From NCBI GenBank assembly GCA_963736525.1, contig CAVTPF010000002.1, forward strand, positions 62,001-126,000: a DNA stretch of 64,000 nucleotides, read 5' to 3'. Positions 7,292 to 16,770 of this stretch are shown here, one piece after another. Position 1 is the stretch's first letter. Each line of letters opens with the position of its first letter. This DNA comes from Bog-473 sp963736525 (GTDB taxonomy: Bacteria; Actinomycetota; Acidimicrobiia; Acidimicrobiales; RAAP-2). The position numbers and the translations under genes are program-made. The notes beneath the pieces were generated by a model that was given only the letters and a program-made list of their open reading frames with translations, did no database searches and was not told the origin of the DNA.

Positions 7292-10181
7292 CACGGCCAA
7301 GACCACGAACCCCACGGCGGCGCTGGAGGCCGACTCCCGGGAGACAGGGACCCACACCTTCACCCTCGACGGGCGTGAGGTCAGCGCGCGGAAGGGCGAG
7401 CTGCTCATCGCAGCGGCCGAGCGCGCCGGCACCTACATCCCGCGCTTCTGCTACCACCCGCGCATGGAGCCGGTCGGCATGTGCCGCATGTGCCTGGTCG
7501 ACGTGGAGGGCCCGCGCGGCGCGACCCTGACCCCGGCCTGCTTCGTCGAGGTGACCGACGGCATGGTGGTCGACACCGCCAACGACCGGGTCAAGAAGGC
7601 CCAGGACGGCGTGCTCGAATTCCTGCTGGCCAACCACCCGCTGGACTGCCCCGTGTGCGACAAGGGGGGCGAGTGCCCGCTGCAGGACCAGACGCTCGCC
7701 TACGGGCCCGGGGAGAGCCGCTTCGTGGAGGAGAAGCGCCACTTCGAGAAGCCGATCGCCATCTCGGACCTCGTCCTGCTCGACCGCGAGCGCTGCATCC
7801 AGTGCGCGCGCTGCACCCGGTTCGCCGCCGAGGTGGCGGGCGAGGCGCAGATCGACTTCGCCGGCCGCGGCGAGGCCGTCGAGGTCGCGACGTTCCCCAC
7901 CGAGCCCTTCTCCTCCTACTTCAGCGGCAACACGGTGCAGATCTGTCCCGTCGGCGCGCTGACGGCCACGCCGTACCGCTTCACGGCTCGCCCCTGGGAC
8001 CTGGACCAGGTCGAGTCGACCTGCACCGCGTGCTCGGTGGGATGTCGGGTCGCCGTGCAGTCGTCGCAGAACCGGCTCACGCGCCTGCTCGGCATCGACT
8101 CGGACCCCGTCAACCACGGCTGGCTCTGCGACAAGGGGCGCTTCACCTACGAGTCGGTGAACGGCGACGAGGTCGACGCCGGCCCTTTGCCCAGCGAGCT
8201 GGCGGACGAGGCCGTCGACGTGGCGCCCGCCACCGCCTCCCAGGTGGTCAGCCTCGGCGTCACCCGCGGCCAGTTCCTCGGCGAGGCGCGCGAGACGGGC
8301 CGCTTCGAGCACGGGCGCCTGGTCGAGCCGCGCGTGCGCAAGGAGGGCGAGCTGGTCCCGGTCAGCTGGGGCGAGGCCCTGGCCGCCGCGGCGTCCGGCC
8401 TCGCCGCCGCCAAGGACGCCGGAGGCGCCGGCGCGGTCGCGCTGATCGGCGGCGCCCGCCTGACCAACGAGTCCGCCTACGCCTGGGCCAAGCTGGCCAA
8501 GGGTGTCATCGGGACCGACTCGGTCGACGCCCAGCTGGGCGACGGCCTCCCCGCCGACCTCGTGCTGGGGCTGCCCCGGGCCACCATCGACGAGGCCTGC
8601 GCCGCGCCCGTCCTCCTCACCCTGGCCGGCGACCTGCGCGAGGAGCTCCCGGTGCTCTTCTTGCGCCTGCGCGAGGCGCTGGCCGGTGGCGGGACCGCAC
8701 TCGTCGAGATCGCCCCCGCCCCCGGTGCCCTCACCCCCCTGGCGGCGGCGGCGCTGCGCACCCGCCCGGGCGACGCGCCGCTCGTGGCCCGTGCGCTCAC
8801 CGGCGACGCAGCGGCTGCCGCGGCGCTCGGCGCCCACCCCGAGGGTGCCGCCGTGACGCCGCACCAGCTGGAGGCGGCGCGGGCGCTGCTGGGGGCCCAC
8901 CCCGGCGGCGAGGGGGTCGTCATCGTGGCCGGCCGGTCCTCCTACGCCGAGTCGGGCGAGGTGGCCGCCGAGGCGGTGCGCGTGCTGGCGGCCGCGCTGC
9001 CCAAGGCGACCTTCCTCCCGGCGCTGCGCCGGGGCAACGTCTTCGGTGCTCTCGACATGGGACTGGCGCCCGGGCTCCTCCCGGGCCGGGTCAGCCTCGA
9101 TGCGGGCCGGGAGCGCTTCACCGCCGCCTGGGGCTCGGTGCCCGCCGGCGCCGGCCTGTCGACCGCCGACATCCTCGCCGCCATGGCGGGCGAGGGCGGC
9201 CGCGGCACCGTGCGCGCCCTCGTCCTGCTCGGCGCCGACCCGCTCAGCGACTTCCCCGATCACGCCGTGGCCGAAAAGGCGCTCGCCGCCGGGCACTTCG
9301 TCGTCGCCGTGACGGGCCACCCGTCCGAGTCGGTCGACGCGCACGCCGACGTCGTGCTGCCGTGCGCGGTGACGCACGAGCGGGCGGGCACCACGACCAA
9401 CATCGAGGGACGGGTGAGCCGGCTCGGCCCCAAGCTCTCGGCGCCCGGCTTCGCCTGGCCCGACTGGATGATCGCGGCCGAGCTCGCCGCCGCCCTCGGG
9501 TCGGACCTCGGTCTCGCCAGCGACAACGACCTTTCCGACGAGCTGGCCTGGACGGCACCGGCCTACGCCGGGCTGACCCAGGAGGTCCTGCACTCCGACG
9601 TGGCGCACGACGGCATTCTGGTGCCGCTCACCGGGAGCGAGGACCACCGCGACGACGTGACCCCGATCGACCCGGTCGCCCTGCCCGGCGTGGAGTCGGT
9701 GGAGCGCCAGGGCGCGCCGCCCCGCGTGGGCACCGGCAGCAGCGGTCCCGCCCGGACGCGTCCCGCCGAGCTGGGCAGCCCGCCGCCCCTGCTCTCGGGG
9801 ACAGGTGCCGGCGGTGCCGAGCCGCTGCCGATCCCCAAGGCCGACAGCTACAGCCTCCGGCTGCTGTCGGGCCGCCGCCTCTACGACGCCGGGAGCTCGG
9901 TCACGGGCTCGCCGTCGCTCACGCCGCTCGTGCCGCCGCTGGTGGTGCGCGCCAACCCCTACGACCTCGACCGCCTGGGGGCGAAGACGGGCGACCGGGT
10001 CAAGGTGCGCTCGGCCCGGGGCGAGCTGGTCCTGCCCGCCGAGTCCGACGAGGGCGTGGCCCGGGGCGTCGTCGCCATCGATTTCAACGTGCCCTATGGC
10101 GAGAGCGCACCCGGCAACGCCGCCGCCACGCTCATCGACAGCCGCCAGCTCGTGACCGACGTCCGAATGGAGTCGATGTGA
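7284..10181 (+). CDS. nuoG: NADH-quinone oxidoreductase subunit G
   Basis: A 965-residue 75-kDa subunit with an N-terminal [2Fe-2S] ferredoxin domain (YHPRMEPVGMCRMC), then CPVCDKGGECPLQD with its upstream His/Cys ligands, CIQCARCTRF, and a molybdopterin-oxidoreductase fold. It keeps the extra motif CxxCxxxCx27C (CTACSVGC, last Cys in GWLCDKG), the ligand set of the N7 cluster found in only some bacteria. The start is TTG at 7284, preceded by AAGGAAGGGGGG and overlapping the nuoF stop by 8 nt. A Pro/Gly-rich linker lies near residues 800-850. Confidence 0.96.
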   Translation: MTDTAKTTNPTAALEADSRETGTHTFTLDGREVSARKGELLIAAAERAGTYIPRFCYHPRMEPVGMCRMCLVDVEGPRGATLTPACFVEVTDGMVVDTANDRVKKAQDGVLEFLLANHPLDCPVCDKGGECPLQDQTLAYGPGESRFVEEKRHFEKPIAISDLVLLDRERCIQCARCTRFAAEVAGEAQIDFAGRGEAVEVATFPTEPFSSYFSGNTVQICPVGALTATPYRFTARPWDLDQVESTCTACSVGCRVAVQSSQNRLTRLLGIDSDPVNHGWLCDKGRFTYESVNGDEVDAGPLPSELADEAVDVAPATASQVVSLGVTRGQFLGEARETGRFEHGRLVEPRVRKEGELVPVSWGEALAAAASGLAAAKDAGGAGAVALIGGARLTNESAYAWAKLAKGVIGTDSVDAQLGDGLPADLVLGLPRATIDEACAAPVLLTLAGDLREELPVLFLRLREALAGGGTALVEIAPAPGALTPLAAAALRTRPGDAPLVARALTGDAAAAAALGAHPEGAAVTPHQLEAARALLGAHPGGEGVVIVAGRSSYAESGEVAAEAVRVLAAALPKATFLPALRRGNVFGALDMGLAPGLLPGRVSLDAGRERFTAAWGSVPAGAGLSTADILAAMAGEGGRGTVRALVLLGADPLSDFPDHAVAEKALAAGHFVVAVTGHPSESVDAHADVVLPCAVTHERAGTTTNIEGRVSRLGPKLSAPGFAWPDWMIAAELAAALGSDLGLASDNDLSDELAWTAPAYAGLTQEVLHSDVAHDGILVPLTGSEDHRDDVTPIDPVALPGVESVERQGAPPRVGTGSSGPARTRPAELGSPPPLLSGTGAGGAEPLPIPKADSYSLRLLSGRRLYDAGSSVTGSPSLTPLVPPLVVRANPYDLDRLGAKTGDRVKVRSARGELVLPAESDEGVARGVVAIDFNVPYGESAPGNAAATLIDSRQLVTDVRMESM

Positions 10182-11479
10182 TCGCGGCGCTCTTCGCCAC
10201 CGCGGGCTCCGCCGGATCCGTCGGCTCCCAGGTCCTGACCCACAGCGCGGACAACGGGAACGGCGACCCGCTGTTCTACTTCGGGCTCAACTGGCAGGTC
10301 TGGCTGATCGTCATCATCAAGTGCCTCGTCGCCTTCGTGGCGCTGCTGGTGGCCACCGCCCTCATGATCTGGTTCGAGCGCAAGGTGATCTCGGACATGC
10401 AGAGCCGGGTCGGGCCGAACCGGGCCGGGCCGTGGGGCCTGCTGCAGACACTGGCCGACGGGACCAAGCTCGTCTTCAAGGAGGACCTGCTGCCGAACCG
10501 GGCCGACTCCTTCGTCTTCAAGCTCGCGCCCTACCTCTCGGTGATCCCGGCCGTGCTGGTCTTCACCGTCGTCCCGGTCGGCGGCGTGATCACGATCGGC
10601 AGCCACACCTTTGAGCTGCAGGTGGCCGACCCGCCCATGGGCATCCTCCTCGTGCTCGCCATGTCGGGCATCGCCGTCTACGGCGTCATGCTGGCCGGCT
10701 GGTCCTCGGGGTCGAAGTACCCCCTCCTCGGTTCCGTGCGCGCCTCGGCCCAGGTGATCTCCTACGAGGCCGCGCTCGGCATGACCACCGTCATGGTGGT
10801 GCTGGTGACCGGTTCGCTGTCGACCCGGGCCATCGTGGCGTCGCAGTCGAACGGGTTCTGGAACTGGAACCTGATCCGGTTGGGCTTCCTGCCGTTCATC
10901 TTCTTCATGATCGCCATCACGGCCGAGCTGACGAGGCCGCCCTTCGACCTGACCGAGGCCGAACAGGAGCTGGTCGGCGGCTTCCACACCGAGTACTCGT
11001 CCATCCGCTTCGGCCTGTTCTTCCTGGCCGAGTTCATGAACACCATCACCATGTCGGCCATCGTGGTGACGCTGTTCTTCGGCGGCCCCAACGGCTACAT
11101 CTTCCACATCCCCGGGGCCACCATCTACATGCCGATCATCTACTTCCTGCTCAAGACCGTGGCGTTCTGCTTCATTTACGTCTGGTTCCGGGCCGCCCTG
11201 CCGCGGCTGCGCTACGACCAGCTGATGGACCTCGGATGGAAGCGCCTCATCCCGCTGACCCTCGGCTGGCTGCTCCTGGTGGCCGCCATCGTCAACTGGG
11301 GCTGGGGCGGCCTGGTGTTGGTGCCCGTCGTGGTGCTCGCCTCCGCCTTGTTGCTGCGGGCCAGCCAGCTCGGCACCGGTCGCAGCGAGGAGGCCGTCGT
11401 CATCCCGGCGATCGGGCGGCGGGTGACCCGAGCACCGCGGCTGGCGCCGGCCGAGCCGGACCCCGGGGGTGACGCGTAA
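10178..11479 (+). CDS. nuoH: NADH-quinone oxidoreductase subunit H
   Basis: A 433-residue membrane subunit that forms part of the quinone chamber at the interface with NuoB and NuoD. Family motifs are WFERKVISDMQSRVGPNRAG, the acidic-loop segment LTRPPFDLTEAEQELVGGF, and multiple hydrophobic helices. The GTG at 10178 overlaps the nuoG stop. A 50-residue N-terminal segment with one polar stretch precedes the first conserved helix. The C-terminus carries a charged tail and the TAA overlaps the ATG of nuoI. Confidence 0.96.
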   Translation: MIAALFATAGSAGSVGSQVLTHSADNGNGDPLFYFGLNWQVWLIVIIKCLVAFVALLVATALMIWFERKVISDMQSRVGPNRAGPWGLLQTLADGTKLVFKEDLLPNRADSFVFKLAPYLSVIPAVLVFTVVPVGGVITIGSHTFELQVADPPMGILLVLAMSGIAVYGVMLAGWSSGSKYPLLGSVRASAQVISYEAALGMTTVMVVLVTGSLSTRAIVASQSNGFWNWNLIRLGFLPFIFFMIAITAELTRPPFDLTEAEQELVGGFHTEYSSIRFGLFFLAEFMNTITMSAIVVTLFFGGPNGYIFHIPGATIYMPIIYFLLKTVAFCFIYVWFRAALPRLRYDQLMDLGWKRLIPLTLGWLLLVAAIVNWGWGGLVLVPVVVLASALLLRASQLGTGRSEEAVVIPAIGRRVTRAPRLAPAEPDPGGDA

Positions 11480-12378
11480 TGGGCGTGGGCGACGAGGTGA
11501 AGGACCAGCTCTCGTTCCTGGGCGGGTTCAAGCTGACGTTCCAGCACCTGACCCGGCCCCGGGTGACCACGCCCTATCCGGACGAGAAGAAGCCCAAGCA
11601 ACCCCGTCAGCACGGCCGCCACGTCCTCAACCGTTACGAGGACGGCATGGAGAAGTGCATCGGCTGTGAACTGTGCGCGGGGGTCTGCCCGGCCGACTGC
11701 ATCTACGTGCGCGGGCTCGACAACCCGCCCGACCACCCGGTGTCGCCCGGGGAGCGCTACGGCTACGTCTACGAGATCAACTACCTGCGCTGCATCCACT
11801 GCGACATGTGCGTGGAGGCCTGCCCGACCGAGGCCATCACCGAGTCCAAGCTGTTCGAGTTCTCCTTCACGAACCGCTCCGACGCCATCTACACCAAGAA
11901 CGAGTTGGTGGTGAACGACGACGGCACGCCCAAGAAGCTCCCCTGGGAGGATTGGCGGGAGGGCGACGACCTCATGACGAGCGGCTGGATGCGGGCCACC
12001 TCGCCGTCGGGCAGCGCCGCCTACGAGGGCGAGGTGCAGTGGTCGGGCGAGCTCGGCTACGGGGTGCGCGCCCCCGAGGGCGGCCAGTCGGGCCGCCGCG
12101 ACGACGCGGCGACGGGGACCAAGCCCTTGCGCGAGGTGCTCGAGGCGCACCTGCTCGACGAGGACATCCCGTTGGCGCACCGCGGCATGCAGGGCCGGAT
12201 CTGGCGGGCCAAGGAGGGCGCGGCCAAGAACCGCAAGAAGATGGAGGCCACCCGGGCCCGCCTGAAGGAGCTGCGGGCCTCGCGCAAGGCGGCCAAGGCC
12301 GAGGCCAAGGGCCAGCAGGCCGGCGCCGGTGCCGGCGCCACATCCGAACCGGACGCCGGCGCCGAGGAGAGCGACTGA
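11479..12378 (+). CDS. nuoI: NADH-quinone oxidoreductase subunit I with long charged tail
   Basis: A 299-residue ferredoxin-type subunit holding clusters N6a and N6b. Both 4Cys motifs are visible: CIGCELCAGVCPADC and CIHCDMCVEACPTEAI. The typical protein ends soon after the second motif; here roughly 130 further residues follow, ending in a Lys/Arg/Ala-rich helix-like region (about 250-285) and a short acidic end. The ATG overlaps the nuoH TAA. Confidence 0.95.
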   Translation: MGVGDEVKDQLSFLGGFKLTFQHLTRPRVTTPYPDEKKPKQPRQHGRHVLNRYEDGMEKCIGCELCAGVCPADCIYVRGLDNPPDHPVSPGERYGYVYEINYLRCIHCDMCVEACPTEAITESKLFEFSFTNRSDAIYTKNELVVNDDGTPKKLPWEDWREGDDLMTSGWMRATSPSGSAAYEGEVQWSGELGYGVRAPEGGQSGRRDDAATGTKPLREVLEAHLLDEDIPLAHRGMQGRIWRAKEGAAKNRKKMEATRARLKELRASRKAAKAEAKGQQAGAGAGATSEPDAGAEESD

Positions 12379-12381
12379 CCC

Positions 12382-13008
12382 ATGGTCCACGCCTCTTTGC
12401 TCCTGGCTTCGACGCGCCCGACCTGGCCCGACATCCTGGTCTTCGCCGCCGCGGCGGCGGTCATCCTGGTGGGCTCGGTGGGTGTCGTCACCTCCCGCAA
12501 CCCGGTGCACGCCGCCCTGAGCCTCGTGATGACGCTCTTCGGCGTGGCCGTGCTCTTCATCGAGCAGGAGGCCGACTTCCTGGCCGCCGTGCAGATCATC
12601 GTCTACGCCGGCGCCATCGTCGTGCTGTTCCTCTTCGTGATCATGTTCCTCGGTGTCGACCGCGCCGAGGACGTCAACGTCGAGCCGCTCATCGGCCAGC
12701 GACCCCTCGCGTTCGTGTTCTCCGCCATCACCCTGGGCGGCGTGCTCGCCATGGCGGCCACGGCACACTGGGTCACCGGCGCCCAGCAGGTGGTGGGGCC
12801 GATTCAGGGGCACGTCGCCGGGCCGAACTCGCCGGCGGGCGAGCCGGCCCAGCTCGGCCGGCAGCTCTTCACCACCTACCTGTTCGCCTTCGAGGCCACG
12901 GCGGCCCTGCTCGTGATCGCGGTCGTCGGCGCCGTCGTGCTGGCCCGGCGCCCGCCGACCGTCCACGCTGACCAGGAGGACACCACCGAGAGCGAGCTGT
13001 CGGCATGA
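12382..13008 (+). CDS. nuoJ: NADH-quinone oxidoreductase subunit J
   Basis: A 208-residue membrane subunit of the proton-pumping arm with five predicted helices. NPVHAALSLVMTLFGVAVLFI and VQIIVYAGAIVVLFLFVIM are the standard NuoJ signatures. It starts with ATG 3 nt after nuoI and overlaps nuoK by 4 nt. A hydrophilic loop near 135-155 and a polar C-terminal tail are the only non-membrane parts. Confidence 0.95.
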   Translation: MVHASLLLASTRPTWPDILVFAAAAAVILVGSVGVVTSRNPVHAALSLVMTLFGVAVLFIEQEADFLAAVQIIVYAGAIVVLFLFVIMFLGVDRAEDVNVEPLIGQRPLAFVFSAITLGGVLAMAATAHWVTGAQQVVGPIQGHVAGPNSPAGEPAQLGRQLFTTYLFAFEATAALLVIAVVGAVVLARRPPTVHADQEDTTESELSA

Positions 13009-13310
13009 GCCTCTCGGGTGCCTGGTACCTCGGCCTGGCCGCCATCGTCTTCACCATCGGCGCCATCGGCCTGCTGGTGCGGCGAAACGTCCTGATCATG
13101 TTCATGTGCATCGAGCTGATGCTGAACGCGGCCAACCTGACCTTCGTCACCTTCGCCCGCATGCTCCACGACATCGGGGGGCAGGCCGTGGTGTTCTTCG
13201 TGCTCGTCGTCGCGGCGGCCGAGGTCGTGGTCGGCCTCGGCATCGTGGTGACCAACTTCCGCCGCCGCGCCACGACGGTGGCGGACGACCTGGACTCCTT
13301 GAAGGGCTGA
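13005..13310 (+). CDS. nuoK: NADH-quinone oxidoreductase subunit K
   Basis: A 101-residue three-helix antiporter-like subunit. The conserved segments GLLVRRNVLIMFMCIELMLNA, with its key Glu, and VLVVAAAEVVVGLGIVV, with the second Glu, are both present. It starts at ATG in a 4-bp overlap with nuoJ and has the usual length for the family. Confidence 0.96.
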   Translation: MSLSGAWYLGLAAIVFTIGAIGLLVRRNVLIMFMCIELMLNAANLTFVTFARMLHDIGGQAVVFFVLVVAAAEVVVGLGIVVTNFRRRATTVADDLDSLKG

Positions 13311-13312
13311 CC

Positions 13313-15229
13313 GTGGTCCACGTCGCGTACCTCATGCTGCTGTTCCCCCTCGCGGGCTTCCTCTTCCTGGTCGCGTTCGGGCGGCGTCTCGGCGACCCGG
13401 TGGCGGGCTGGGTGGGGACGGCGGCCGTCACCGCCGCGTTCGTCGTGGCCTGCATCGTGCTGGTGGGCCTCATCCACCTGCCGGTCGACCACCGCGTCGT
13501 GGTGCACAACTACTTCACCTGGTTCAGCTCCGGTGGCCTCTCGGTGCCCGTCGGCACCCTGGTGGACCCGCTGTCGATGACCATGTGCATGTTCGTCACC
13601 GGGGTCAGCGCGCTCATCCACCTCTACTCGGTCGGCTACATGAAGAGCGACAGGGACTATTCGAAGTTCTTCATCTACCTGAATCTCTTCGTCTTCTCCA
13701 TGCTCCTCCTGGTGCTGGGGGACAACCTGCTGCTGACCTTCGTAGGCTGGGAGGGGGTCGGCGTCTGCTCCTACTGGCTCGTGGCCTTCTGGTTCCAGCG
13801 CGAGTCGGCGGCCTCGGCCGGCAAGAAGGCCTTCATCTACAACCGCATCGGCGACGCCGGCTTCCTGCTCGCCATCTTCTTGATCTTCGAGAAGACGGGG
13901 ACGGTCCAGTACGAGAGCGGGCCGGGCGGCGGCATCTTCGGGCAGCTCTCGCACCTCGGCGGCGGCACGGCCACCGCCGCCGTGCTGCTCCTGTTCCTGG
14001 CCGTCACCGGGAAGTCGGCCCAGATCCCGCTGTTCAACTGGTTGCCCGACGCCATGGAGGGCCCGACCCCGGTGTCCGCCCTCATCCACGCGGCCACCAT
14101 GGTCACGGCCGGGGTGTACCTGCTGTGCCGGATGAACCCGCTGCTCCACCTCACCGCCTCGGGCACGGAGGTCATCGCCACCATTGGCGCGGTGACGGCG
14201 TTCGTGGCGGCGACCATCGCGTGCGCGCAGCAGGACATCAAGAAGGTGCTCGCCTTCTCCACGGTGTCGCAGATCGGCTACATGGTGTTGGCCGTCGGCT
14301 CCGGCGCCTACATCGCCGCCATCTTCCTCATGGTCTGCCACGCCTTCTTCAAGGGCCTGCTCTTCCTGGGGGCGGGTTCGGTCATCCACGGGCTCGAGGA
14401 CGAACAGGACCTCAAGCGGATGGGCGCGCTGCGCCGGTACGTGAAGTGGACCACGATCACCTTCACCATCGGCTACCTGGCCATCGCCGGCATCCCGCCG
14501 CTGTCGGGTTTCTGGGCCAAGGGCGACGTGCTGGACAACACGTTCGCCCACTACAAGCCGCTGTGGGTCATCGGCCTGATCACCGCGGTGCTCACCGCCT
14601 ACTACATGAGCCGGCTGGAGATCCTGGCCTTCGGCGGCGAGCCCCGTTTCGACCGGGCCGGCCCCAACGGCGAGCCCGCTCACCACGCCCCGCACGAGTC
14701 GCCCTGGGTCATGCGACTGCCGCTCGTCGTCCTCGCCTTCTTCGCCTTCTTCGGGGGCGCGCTCGATCTGCCCTGGGTGCACACCCACAACCTCGAGAGC
14801 TGGCTGACCCCGGTGTTCTCCGGCACCCTGTACAACGACAACCTCGGCTCCGGCCCGCTGTGGGGCCTGGCGTTGACCGACGTCGCCGCGGCGCTGGTCG
14901 GCGTCATCGTGGCCGCCTGGCTCTGGCGGGGCGCCGTGGTGGACAAGCCCGCCCTCGAGCCGGCCTTCCTGCAGCGGGTCTGGTACTGGGACGACGTCTA
15001 CGACACGGTCATCGGGCGGCCGAGCCAGCGGCTCGCCACGTTCCTCGCCTGGGTGGTGGACGCCCGTTTCATCGACGGTGCCGTCAACGGCACGGCCCAC
15101 CTGGCCAAGGCCACCGGTACCGCAGCACGCAAGCTGCAGACCGGCTACGCCCGCAACTACGCCCTGGGGATCGCCCTCGGCATGGCCCTGATCATCGCCT
15201 TCATGCTGAGCCGGACGTGGTGGGGATGA
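13313..15229 (+). CDS. nuoL: NADH-quinone oxidoreductase subunit L
   Basis: A 638-residue distal antiporter-like subunit with the long lateral helix. It shows the Glu-bearing VGWEGVGVCSYWL, the AFIYNRIGDAGFLLA motif, the Lys-containing TGKSAQIPLFNWLPDAMEGPTPVSALIHAATMV, and ACAQQDIKKVLAFSTVSQIGYM. The GTG at 13313 is chosen because it lies 2 nt after the nuoK stop; sequence upstream in this frame overlaps nuoK and is not NuoL-like. The stop overlaps the nuoM ATG (ATGA). Confidence 0.96.
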   Translation: MVHVAYLMLLFPLAGFLFLVAFGRRLGDPVAGWVGTAAVTAAFVVACIVLVGLIHLPVDHRVVVHNYFTWFSSGGLSVPVGTLVDPLSMTMCMFVTGVSALIHLYSVGYMKSDRDYSKFFIYLNLFVFSMLLLVLGDNLLLTFVGWEGVGVCSYWLVAFWFQRESAASAGKKAFIYNRIGDAGFLLAIFLIFEKTGTVQYESGPGGGIFGQLSHLGGGTATAAVLLLFLAVTGKSAQIPLFNWLPDAMEGPTPVSALIHAATMVTAGVYLLCRMNPLLHLTASGTEVIATIGAVTAFVAATIACAQQDIKKVLAFSTVSQIGYMVLAVGSGAYIAAIFLMVCHAFFKGLLFLGAGSVIHGLEDEQDLKRMGALRRYVKWTTITFTIGYLAIAGIPPLSGFWAKGDVLDNTFAHYKPLWVIGLITAVLTAYYMSRLEILAFGGEPRFDRAGPNGEPAHHAPHESPWVMRLPLVVLAFFAFFGGALDLPWVHTHNLESWLTPVFSGTLYNDNLGSGPLWGLALTDVAAALVGVIVAAWLWRGAVVDKPALEPAFLQRVWYWDDVYDTVIGRPSQRLATFLAWVVDARFIDGAVNGTAHLAKATGTAARKLQTGYARNYALGIALGMALIIAFMLSRTWWG

Positions 15230-16770
15230 CGCACACGGTCCCGTTCCTCACCCTGTTGGTCCTGCTGCCCGCCGTGGGTGCGGCCGCGCTCGGCCTGCTC
15301 GGCCTCGACCGCCGGCTGCCCCGCGAGATCCCGTACGCCCTGGCCCTCATCACCTCGCTGGTCACCCTCGTGATCGCCATCTCGGCGCTGGTGGCCATGA
15401 AGGTCCACGACGGTGGGTTCCAGCTCGTGTCGAACCACGACTACACCGGGGACGCCCTCGGCGTGCACTGGTACCTCGGAGTCGACGGGATCTCCATCTT
15501 CCTGGTGCTGCTCACCGCGCTGCTCTTCCCACTCACCATCATCCTCGGTCGCAACCGCGAGAACGCGCGGGTCTACTTCGCCTGGATCCTCCTGCTCGAG
15601 GCCTCCGTGATGGGGAGCTTCCTGTCGCTCGACCTCCTCGTGTTCTTCTTCATGTTCGAGCTGACCCTCGTGCCCTCCTACTTCATCATCGCCGGGTGGG
15701 GGCACCAGCGACGGGCCTACGCCGCCATCAAGTTCTTCCTCTACACCTTCCTCGGTTCGGCCTTCCTGCTCGTCGGGATCCTGGCCCTCGCCTTCATCCA
15801 CCAGTCCCAGTACCACTACCTCACCTTCTCGCTCGGCCCGCTGATGCAGACCCACCTGTCGTCGTCGACGGGGATCCTCCTGTTCCTGGCCTTCACGGCC
15901 GCCTTCGCCGTCAAGGCCCCGCTCTTCCCACTGCACACGTGGTCGCCCGACGCCTATACGGAGGCGCCCGAGGAGGGCTCGGTCCTCCTGTCGGGCGTGC
16001 TGGCCAAGCTGGGTACCTACGGGATCATCCGTTTCGACCTCAGCCTCTTCCCGCAGGCCACACGGACGCTTGCCCCGCTCGTCCTCACCCTGGCCGTCAT
16101 CGGCATCATCTACGGCGCCATCGTCGCCTGCGCCCAGCGCGACATGAAGCGGCTCGTCACCTACTCGTCCCTGGCGCAGATCGGCTTCATCGCCCTCGGC
16201 ACCATCGCCCTGAGCACGCAGGGCCTGGCAGGCGGCGTCCTCCTCATGCTCAACCACGGCCTCATCGTCGGCGCGCTGTTCATCCTCATCGGCTTCATCT
16301 ACCAGCGGCGCGGCACCTGGCAGACGGGTGAGCTGCGCGGGCTGCAGAAGGCGGCGCCCGTCCTGGCGGCCGTGTTCACCGTGGCCATGATGGCCTCCAT
16401 CGGGGTCCCGGGGCTCAACGGCTTCGTGAGCGAGTTCCTGGTGCTGTCGGGCACCTTCATCACCCACCGCTGGTGGGCCGTGGTGGCCGTCCTCGGGGTC
16501 ATCGTGGCCGCCATCTACCTGTTGTGGGCCTACCAGCAGGTGTTCCACGGCGAGCCGCGCCCGGCCGACGAGAAGACGCGTGACCTGGGCCTGCTGGAGC
16601 GGGCGGTGATGGCGCCGCTCATCATCCTCATCGTCTTCCTGGGCGTCTACCCGAAGCCGGTGCTCGACCGCATCAACCCGTCGGTGAACCAGCTCATCGC
16701 GCACGTCGAGACGAGCACGGGCCACTACCAGCCGTCGGTGGCCGTCAAGGGCGTGGAGGGCCTCAAGTGA
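15226..16770 (+). CDS. nuoM: NADH-quinone oxidoreductase subunit M
   Basis: A 514-residue antiporter-like subunit. Recognisable motifs include FELTLVPSYFIIAGWG with its conserved Glu, KAPLFPLHTWSPDAYTEAP with its Lys and His, and ACAQRDMKRLVTYSSLAQIGF. The ATG lies in a 4-bp overlap with nuoL, and the stop overlaps the GTG of nuoN. Length and helix count are normal. Confidence 0.96.
   Translation: MTHTVPFLTLLVLLPAVGAAALGLLGLDRRLPREIPYALALITSLVTLVIAISALVAMKVHDGGFQLVSNHDYTGDALGVHWYLGVDGISIFLVLLTALLFPLTIILGRNRENARVYFAWILLLEASVMGSFLSLDLLVFFFMFELTLVPSYFIIAGWGHQRRAYAAIKFFLYTFLGSAFLLVGILALAFIHQSQYHYLTFSLGPLMQTHLSSSTGILLFLAFTAAFAVKAPLFPLHTWSPDAYTEAPEEGSVLLSGVLAKLGTYGIIRFDLSLFPQATRTLAPLVLTLAVIGIIYGAIVACAQRDMKRLVTYSSLAQIGFIALGTIALSTQGLAGGVLLMLNHGLIVGALFILIGFIYQRRGTWQTGELRGLQKAAPVLAAVFTVAMMASIGVPGLNGFVSEFLVLSGTFITHRWWAVVAVLGVIVAAIYLLWAYQQVFHGEPRPADEKTRDLGLLERAVMAPLIILIVFLGVYPKPVLDRINPSVNQLIAHVETSTGHYQPSVAVKGVEGLK

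Noticed and set aside
7125..9647. 840-codon open frame antisense to nuoG
   Set aside because: It lies fully opposite a well-supported gene and has only low-complexity Arg/Gly/His composition, the usual shadow in high-GC DNA.
12869..15100. 743-codon open frame antisense to nuoK and nuoL
   Set aside because: Composition is repetitive Asp/His/Gln/Gly/Arg with no domain; it mirrors the coding bias of the nuo genes.
13585..16770. 1061-codon frame taken as one giant protein
   Set aside because: Only the part from 15226 is NuoM; the first 547 codons are an off-frame reading of nuoL.
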